Source: Verrucomicrobiota bacterium (GTDB taxonomy: Bacteria > Verrucomicrobiota > Verrucomicrobiia > Verrucomicrobiales > DEV007). From it: DNA of 47,930 bases. Shown here one piece after another: positions 42,772 to 47,930 of this stretch (positions within the stretch are counted from its first letter, which is position 1; each line of letters starts with the position of its first letter). The stretch covers positions 1-47,930 of the forward strand of contig JAGWVU010000038.1 in the NCBI GenBank assembly GCA_018970725.1, given 5' to 3'. Position numbers and translations under genes: made by a program. The notes below the pieces were generated by a model, which worked only from the letters and a program-made list of their open reading frames with translations, had not been told where the DNA came from and did not search any database.

Positions 42772-43335
42772 GTGTCCAGTCCGGTGAATCCGGGCGGTTT
42801 GGCTCGGGTGACTCTGCCGCCGGAATTCCCTTCACGAGCCTGGCTCAAAGTGGAACAGGCGCTCGCCTGGGCGGGGTGGGATGAGGAAGCATTTTGGCTG
42901 GGAAAAAACGCTCTCGAACTCGGGAGTTCCCCGGGCGGAATCTCTCTGGCTCTGGTGCGGCGAGGGCTCCAGGTAGAAGCCGTCGATCCCGCTCCAATGC
43001 ATCCCTCGGTGTTGGCCGAGATTGGCCCCGGCGGCGCCAGGGTGCGCCATCGGCAACAACCGGTGGGGAGCCTGGCTCGGGAAACCTGGACGAGGCCGGT
43101 GGATTTGCTTGTTTCCGACATGAACCTGGCCCCGCCCGCCGTCATTCGCTATATAGAAAGGCTCCAACCCTCCGTCCGGGCGCGTCGATGGATCATCACG
43201 CTGAAGCTGAACGACTCCGCTATGGTGTCGCGCCTTCCAGATTTCCGGGAGCGCCTCGGCCGGATCGCCCCGCAACCGTTACGCGTCGTCCAATTGACCG
43301 CCAACCGCCAAGAGGTCATGGTGATCGCCGGATGA
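42772..43335 (+). CDS. FtsJ/RlmM-like SAM-dependent methyltransferase, possibly N-terminally truncated
   Basis: The catalytic domain of a ribose 2'-O-methyltransferase resembling RlmM/FtsJ. It has PSRAWLKVEQALAWAGW, the SAM loop ALELGSSPGGISLALVRRG, VDPAPM, the motif-IV-like VDLLVSDMNLAPP, and TLKLN followed by a C-terminal TANRQEVMVIAG. A GTG at 42772 with GGGAGG four nt upstream gives 188 residues; a TTG at 42697 is also open. RlmM-type proteins have about 350 residues with an N-terminal RNA-binding part, which is missing here. It abuts the SRPBCC remnant, so a deletion may have removed its start. Whether it is active is unclear. Confidence 0.65.
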   Translation: MSSPVNPGGLARVTLPPEFPSRAWLKVEQALAWAGWDEEAFWLGKNALELGSSPGGISLALVRRGLQVEAVDPAPMHPSVLAEIGPGGARVRHRQQPVGSLARETWTRPVDLLVSDMNLAPPAVIRYIERLQPSVRARRWIITLKLNDSAMVSRLPDFRERLGRIAPQPLRVVQLTANRQEVMVIAG

Positions 43336-43472
43336 TCATAATGCCAAACGGCCAAGCATAAGGGGGCATCCCTGGCCCGATCGTTCCGTCGTGGCGCGGA
43401 AGCTAAAAGCACTCGACCACTCCACCCACCCTGCGCCCTCGGTGGAGGCCTCGTCGGTCTCTCGGTTCGCGG

Positions 43473-45815
43473 TCAACCGCGAGAAGAGGGCACGCCCATC
43501 CTGCGCAATTCGGCCAACCATCGTGCGCGGTTGGTGGCCGCCAGCACACCTCGTTTGTCCAGACTCTCCAAGGCGGCCACCGCCCTCTGCAAGGTTTGGC
43601 GGTCCTGGGAAGCGGCGGCCCGTAAGCCTTGAACCCAAAAACCCTCCGCTTGAAGTTCCACATCCTCAGGATTCGCACCGGCCTGCCCGGCTAACTTGCT
43701 CTCGGCAGCCGTCAACAGCAAAGCCGCCTCTTGAGTCTTGCCTTCGCTGAGCAGCAATCTGGCTTGATCGGCCTCCAGACGCGACTCGGCGAGATCGAGT
43801 TTTGCATTATCCGAGGCTTTGGCAGACTGGCGGATGCGGTCGAGAATCTCTCGAGACTCAGCAAGGAATGGACCCGCCGAACCATTGAGACGCGACTGCA
43901 TTCGCCACTCTGCGGATAGGCGCAACGTGGCGATCCAATCGATGGCAACTTTGATGTCCGGCTTCGTACCCGTGGCGAGATCGCGTTGCACCGTGAGGGC
44001 TTTCTGCAAGTGATTGCGCGCCTCGTCCATTCGTCCCGCATTGGCGAGCACCCGAGCCATGGCCTGCCGGCTCCGCGCGAGGTCCGCCAAGATCTTATGA
44101 TTGGCGGGATCATAGAGCGCCAGATCGATCCGAATCTTCAAGGCCTGCTCATGGGCGGCGATCGCCTCCTCGGTGTTCCCGAGCGCCTCCTCCGCCAGGC
44201 CCAAGCTGTCGTAACTGCGACTGACTTCATTGATCCAGATGGCGTTCAGGCCATGTTGTTCGAGAAGATCTTTCCGGACGTCCAGTCCCTCCTGATAGGC
44301 CTCGCGCGCCTCAGCGTAGCGCCCCTCCATCTTGAGGACGTCTCCGATGCGACCGCAGGCCACGCCAAAGTCACGCTCGAACCCGGGATCGTTCCGGCCC
44401 AATTCTGCAGCCAGTCTCCGGCGCAGGGTGCGGGAGGTTTCAAAGTGTTCTCGGGCCGCCCGGAGATCCGCGGCACCATCCTCAAGGATGTCCCCCATGC
44501 GCTCATGAGCCTGCGCGAGATCGCGGTCCAGGAGAGAACGGGGAAGGTGCGTGTTTTCAGCGATGAGTTGCTCGAGAAGCGTGACAGAGGTTTGGGTGGT
44601 TCGCAGGGCGTCTTGAACACTGCGGTCTTCCATGACATCTGCGATCCGCTCAAAGGAGACGGCGTAGAGCCTGCGCGCTTCCGGCGCCACCGCGAGCCTT
44701 TGAGGGCCCAGGCTTTCCAAGGTTTGTTGGGCATTGTGGAAGCTCTGCAGCGCCAAATCCTCTTTGTTGCGCGCCTCAAGGATCTCGCCGTGGGCCATCC
44801 ACATGAAGGCTCGTTGCAGGGTGACTTCGGCATCGTCTTTCCCTTCCGGCATCTCCATGAAGTAGGTCTTCGCGGCATCTGAAACCTCCGAAAGGAGGTC
44901 GAGTTTGCCCAGTGGGCGGAGTTTATCGCCCAAATCACCGAGCATTTCATTGATCAGGCGATTGGCCTGGCTGTTGGCATGTTCCGCCGCCAATCGCTCC
45001 CGGTTGGCTCGGTATTGAGCCCAAAAAGCCCATGTGCCGGCCAGAACGGCGGCCAGCGCCAAAGAGCCCACCACAGCCAACGCCCTTCGCAAGCGTTGGA
45101 TTCGAAACTGATTGGTCTCCCGTACCAGGGTGCCGAGCGGAACTCCCAGAATCGCCGCGATGACTTTCAATCGCGCATCTTCCAGCCGGGCCGCGAAGGC
45201 GGCTGTCCGCTTCCGGATTTGTCTGGCCTCCAGGTCTGGACTGGAGCGCCGGAGCCCGGCCCGGAAGTCTGCCGCGGAGGTAAAGCCTTGCTCGTCCTTC
45301 CCCTCAACCCGGGCATCCGCGCAAAGAGGCTCGGCCGCTGCAGTCCAGTCGATCGCACCGCCGGGACCAGGCACGCCGCGCAGCAGCGAAGGCGGAAGGC
45401 ATTCCCTTTCCGGATCCGCTCCGGAACGAACGGACGCAAACGGATCGCCATCCACGATGAGCGCCACAATCCGGGCGGCTCCACCCTCTTGTTCTTTGAA
45501 CGAGCGGATCTCAGCATCAACGTAGATCGACTTGGCAGCCCTCGGCGAGCAGACGACGACGAGAAATCGCGAGCGGTTCAAGGCGCCCACGATCGCTTCC
45601 TTTAGATCGTGACTCGCGGCAAACTCTTTTTCGTCCCGGAAGATTGGGAACAGTTCTTTTGGAATCGGCTCGCCGTCCCCTCTTTGCATGCCGACAAGTC
45701 TCTCAGGCACGGGATAGCTTTCGAGCCTTTCATGCAACCAGTTGGCCCAGCGCCGGCCCTCTTCGCGGTTGTCTGCATGGCTATAACTGATGAAAGCAAG
45801 GTATTGACGTTCCAT
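43473..45815 (-). CDS. TIR domain - transmembrane - TPR protein
   Basis: From ATG 45815 the product has 780 residues (a GTG at 45872 would add 19). The N-terminal 150 residues are a TIR domain: YLAFISYSHADNREEGRRWA, FRDEKEFAAS, and RFLVVVCSPRAAKS with the conserved Glu in YVDAEIRSFKEQ, the position of the NADase Glu in enzymatic TIRs. A single membrane helix (about 243-265, AVVGSLALAAVLAGTWAFW) follows, then about 450 residues of TPR-like helices such as GRYAEAREAYQEGLDVRKDL. Such proteins occur in signalling and antiphage contexts; nothing here proves either. It stands alone among decayed DNA. Confidence 0.88.
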   Translation of the reverse strand: MERQYLAFISYSHADNREEGRRWANWLHERLESYPVPERLVGMQRGDGEPIPKELFPIFRDEKEFAASHDLKEAIVGALNRSRFLVVVCSPRAAKSIYVDAEIRSFKEQEGGAARIVALIVDGDPFASVRSGADPERECLPPSLLRGVPGPGGAIDWTAAAEPLCADARVEGKDEQGFTSAADFRAGLRRSSPDLEARQIRKRTAAFAARLEDARLKVIAAILGVPLGTLVRETNQFRIQRLRRALAVVGSLALAAVLAGTWAFWAQYRANRERLAAEHANSQANRLINEMLGDLGDKLRPLGKLDLLSEVSDAAKTYFMEMPEGKDDAEVTLQRAFMWMAHGEILEARNKEDLALQSFHNAQQTLESLGPQRLAVAPEARRLYAVSFERIADVMEDRSVQDALRTTQTSVTLLEQLIAENTHLPRSLLDRDLAQAHERMGDILEDGAADLRAAREHFETSRTLRRRLAAELGRNDPGFERDFGVACGRIGDVLKMEGRYAEAREAYQEGLDVRKDLLEQHGLNAIWINEVSRSYDSLGLAEEALGNTEEAIAAHEQALKIRIDLALYDPANHKILADLARSRQAMARVLANAGRMDEARNHLQKALTVQRDLATGTKPDIKVAIDWIATLRLSAEWRMQSRLNGSAGPFLAESREILDRIRQSAKASDNAKLDLAESRLEADQARLLLSEGKTQEAALLLTAAESKLAGQAGANPEDVELQAEGFWVQGLRAAASQDRQTLQRAVAALESLDKRGVLAATNRARWLAELRRMGVPSSRG

Positions 45816-46214
45816 GTTGCAACGGAAGGCGTTGGATTCCTGTTTCGGCACTAAGCTAGCGCCGCGATTCACGGTAGGCGGAAGCTACCGGAAATCAAAT
45901 TTCCCACTGACCAAATGGCCGCGACAAGGAAACTCGGGCCGTTTGCTGTGGTCACTCCTGGGCTTCGCCTCCTTGCGTCTCCTTGGGCCTCTCCTCACTA
46001 CGCAAGTTGTCACAGCTTACTCCGCCGGAGCATCCTGGCGATATAGATTGCGGACGGCATTCATCGGTGAACTCTAAAAACCCTTGGATAAGTAAGCCGC
46101 GTCACGTTTCGAAGCCGGTTGCGCAACAAACGGTGGAGCGAGTCAGCCGGCGTGGCCGAAGCGAAAGGCCTGCCCGACGCACTGGTATCTCCGGCGTCGC
46201 GAGTGGTCGCTCTC
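45816..46214. other. Intergenic region without a recognisable gene
   Basis: Composition is lower in GC than its surroundings and no open frame here resembles a protein. The promoter of the TIR gene is expected near 45830-45950 but none stands out. Confidence 0.4.
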
Positions 46215-46382
46215 CTACCTGTCCCGAGGTGTGGTCCAAACCTTGATTTCGATACGGTAAATGTCCTTTCCACTCTCATCCGCATGGTAACAGTAGACGA
46301 GCTCGTGAAAGTCCCCGAACAGGTCGTCCTGCGAGTGAACGAGGTTGGTGTCGCCCGCATTGCTCTTATGAAATCGCGGCTT
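46215..46382 (-). pseudogene. C-terminal fragment of an unidentified protein
   Basis: An open stretch of 56 codons lacking a start encodes DDLFGDFHELVYCYHADESG and DIYRIEIKVWTT before a stop at 46215. The residue pattern looks like real protein, but the 5' part is missing where the IS110 remnant begins. The family is not recognised. Confidence 0.4.
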
Positions 46383-46431
46383 TCATCGATGTCTTTCCCC
46401 GGCCGGGGCCGGGAGGGGAGCTCTTATGAAA
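46362..46431. repeat. 12-bp direct repeat at the end of the IS110 remnant
   Basis: GCTCTTATGAAA occurs at 46362-46373 and again at 46420-46431, where it covers the transposase stop codon. Between them lies a GC-rich palindrome (CCCCGGCCGGGG-type). It may mark the end of the element and its target. Confidence 0.45.
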
Positions 46432-46858
46432 CTTCCCCGTGGACCGGGGTCAAGGCGAATCCGAGTTGATCGGCTTGGCGGCGAAGAGAGCGCTCTTTGC
46501 GGGCGCGGATCAACTCGGGATTGCCGGGGCGTTGCGCATCGTAGGAGCGGCGGTGTTTGACCATCGCCCAAAGGATGCGCACCAGTTTGTGGGCGGCGGC
46601 GGTGACCGCTGCCTTGGTTCCGAGCTTGGATTTGATTCTGCGGAACCAGTCTCCCAAGGGGGATTTTGAGCGGTGGAGCGACTGCGCGGCCATGCGCAAG
46701 GCAGTGGCCAGCCGGTTGTTAACCTTGCGGGTGTGCGCGGCGTGGGTGCGGCCCCCGGTGATCCGGTTGTCCGGGCACAGGCCCATCTACGAGGCGAAGT
46801 GCTCGGCTTGGGGGAACTTCTCCACATCGGTGCCCACTTCACTGACAAGCTGAAAGGG
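46424..46858 (-). pseudogene. IS110-family transposase remnant with an in-frame stop
   Basis: The C-terminal part (Transposase_20 region) of an IS110 transposase reads VSEVGTDVEKFPQAEHFAS, then a TAG at 46787-46789, then GLCPDNRITGGRTHAAHTRK, NNRLATALRMAAQSLHRSKS and KLVRILWAMVKHRRSYD, ending GEVS at 46424. The TAG replaces the Trp usually found in the FASWLGLCP segment. The catalytic DEDD N-terminal domain is absent: homology breaks off near 46858. Confidence 0.85.
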
Positions 46859-47226
46859 TTTTCCTTTTGGAGCCCGCCCGCCCACGAGTAACCGGTCGAC
46901 GTGGGATGGTTGGGTTTCATTTCCGCCCCGCCCGGCCACGAGTCGGCGGTCGGGGGGCGGATGCCTCACGCTGATCCTCGACCTGCTCCGCGCCTAGTGA
47001 ATCGCTGTGGTTACGGATCGCACTGTGGACGGGTGCTTCCCCACCGTGACAAAAAAATGGCCGCTCCCGTACTTTTTTCTTGTCCTGCTTTCGGATGTCC
47101 CGTTAGAACCGCTGGCAGACCCCATCTAGCCAATGGCCATGCAACGCCCACTAGCTTGGTTTTTGAATCGACTTTCGCATCGTCCTGACCACGTTCGCTT
47201 GAACCGTAGGGGGGGCTAACCGGTGG
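46859..47226. other. Region without intact genes; imperfect 24-bp direct repeats
   Basis: Two related GC-rich segments at about 46875-46898 and 46929-46952 share CCACGAGT in a similar context. The remainder shows no protein-like frame. It lies between the broken end of the IS110 remnant and a short secreted-protein fragment. Confidence 0.4.
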
Positions 47227-47325
47227 GTGGCTTGGACCTTCTTGGGAGCCCTCTTCGCTCTGGTCGCACCCAGCCTCCGGGCGGATGAAACCGGGTTCGA
47301 GTATGACCGCACCGAAAGCTATTGA
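47227..47325 (+). pseudogene. N-terminal fragment of a secreted protein
   Basis: A 32-codon frame with a possible GTG start encodes a signal-peptide-like stretch (TFLGALFALVAPSLRADE) followed by GFEYDRTESY and a stop. It looks like the first exported residues of a protein whose remainder was removed next to the REP-like repeats. Confidence 0.4.
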
Positions 47326-47329
47326 GGTT

Positions 47330-47440
47330 TTTGGTGTCAGGCTCGATGCGCGCTGAACATCAGGAACTCACAATGATCCCAGGTCATTTTGCCTGACAAC
47401 AAACGGGGAAAGCCTTGCCTGACACCAAACGGGGAAAGCC
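47330..47440. repeat. REP-like repeat cluster next to the RAYT gene
   Basis: TTTGGTGTCAGGC (47330-47342) is the exact inverse of GCCTGACACCAAA (47417-47429). A 26-bp unit, TTGCCTGACAACAAACGGGG plus AAAGCC, occurs twice in tandem (47389-47414 and 47415-47440) with one mismatch. Short inverted repeats of this type commonly flank RAYT transposase genes, and one ends at 47627. Confidence 0.6.
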
Positions 47441-47626
47441 ACGGTTGGCGACGGTCGTAACGATTCGAGCGCCAGGAATCAAGCAGATCTGACGCTCCCG
47501 GCGTTGGCGCGGGCACGGCATCCGGGCATGCCGAAGCCTCCCGGCGGGGGCGGGGTGAACTCCCTGGAATTCGATACCGCGGGCGAGCTGGTTGGACGCT
47601 TTTCCGGAAGAACCCGAATTCGACCG

Positions 47627-47930
47627 CTACCCTCGCAAGTCTCGCATCGCCATCAACCCGCCCCATCGCACCCCCTGAATCTTGCGGGCGCCGTCCAAGC
47701 GTTTGGGCGGGAATGCATCGCGTTTGGCCTGGAACATGGCTTCCAGGAAAACTTTGCCTCCGATGGCCATGCCTTCTGTGAAGTGCCGCACCCGAAGTTT
47801 CACGAGCACCGGCCAGGCGATGGCGCCTTGCTGACGATTGATGACCATTTCGGTCGTTTCCGGCTTGAAGCCCCGACGAATGACCTGGCCCTCGTCATTC
47901 CGGACTTCTTGGCCCTCTTCATAGAGCCAG
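47627..47930 (-). CDS. REP-associated tyrosine transposase (RAYT, Y1 family), 5' part outside window
   Basis: The C-terminal 100 residues of a Y1-type transposase continue past the window edge. It reads LYEEGQEVRNDEGQVIRRGF, then VLVKLRVRHFTEGMAIGG and VFLEAMFQAKRDAFPPKRLDGARK, ending GGLMAMRDLRG. The RVR(Y/H)F.(D/E)G ... G...F(V/L)E..F ... F.PKR..GAR pattern is the conserved tail of RAYT proteins in Verrucomicrobia and Planctomycetes. The catalytic HUH and Tyr residues lie outside the window. The repeats at 47330-47440 are its likely REP partners. Confidence 0.7.
   Translation of the reverse strand, partial: WLYEEGQEVRNDEGQVIRRGFKPETTEMVINRQQGAIAWPVLVKLRVRHFTEGMAIGGKVFLEAMFQAKRDAFPPKRLDGARKIQGVRWGGLMAMRDLRG

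Noticed and set aside
47330-47440. CRISPR array
   Set aside because: Only two tandem units without spacers, next to a RAYT gene; a REP-type repeat explains it better.

Overview
The window reads as high-GC chromosomal DNA of a Verrucomicrobiota bacterium. This is inferred from gene content, since there is no rRNA to confirm it. The pointers are a DUF1501 protein, a Tat-type Gfo/Idh/MocA oxidoreductase, NGD-repeat/thioredoxin and squalene-cyclase-like secreted proteins, Kelch/Calx-beta/Ig surface proteins with a shared C-terminal signature, and RAYT and IS110 transposases. Most start codons lack a clear Shine-Dalgarno sequence.

Positions 1-21716 look like ordinary housekeeping and envelope DNA. 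On the minus strand lie a truncated secreted protein, a MarR regulator with a terminator, and moeA with a small secreted protein. A membrane-anchored protein and a DedA protein follow on the plus strand. Next is a minus-strand operon of four genes joined by ATGA overlaps (12848 down to 4635): a large membrane coiled-coil protein, a secreted helical protein, a squalene-cyclase-like toroid protein, and an NGD-repeat protein ending in a TlpA thioredoxin domain. Divergent from it are an HtrA protease and a voltage-gated-type K+ channel, then a sucC-sucD-citrate synthase cluster, a SNF2 helicase and tRNA-Thr(UGU).

From tRNA-Thr rightward the DNA is accessory. A 26-bp near copy of the tRNA 3' end lies 0.9 kb downstream, like an attachment-site scar, and the interval holds a DUF1501 pseudogene with its middle deleted. 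Then comes a 16-kb gene for a 5346-residue secreted mosaic protein. It carries YHYH, two DUF1566, sulfatase and metallophosphoesterase domains, several Ig/FN3/HYDIN-like domains, Kelch blades and Calx-beta. Three small secreted or Tat-type genes follow, then decayed genes, an FtsJ/RlmM-like methyltransferase that may be truncated, a TIR-TM-TPR protein, an IS110 remnant and a RAYT gene with REP-like repeats.

The most striking signal is inside the giant gene. About ten copies of a roughly 65-80-residue unit (two Cys, then a GL..GM..TGTG..NNATV.SVTN.TTF pattern) sit in frame inside other recognisable domains. Several are flanked by short perfect direct repeats: 7 bp at 25282/25498, 11 bp at 31193/31640, and 8 bp for a unit nested within another at 31306/31513. 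Removing the segment between the repeats restores a continuous host domain, and in the nested case a canonical unit. This looks like an in-frame insertion element that spreads within coding sequence.
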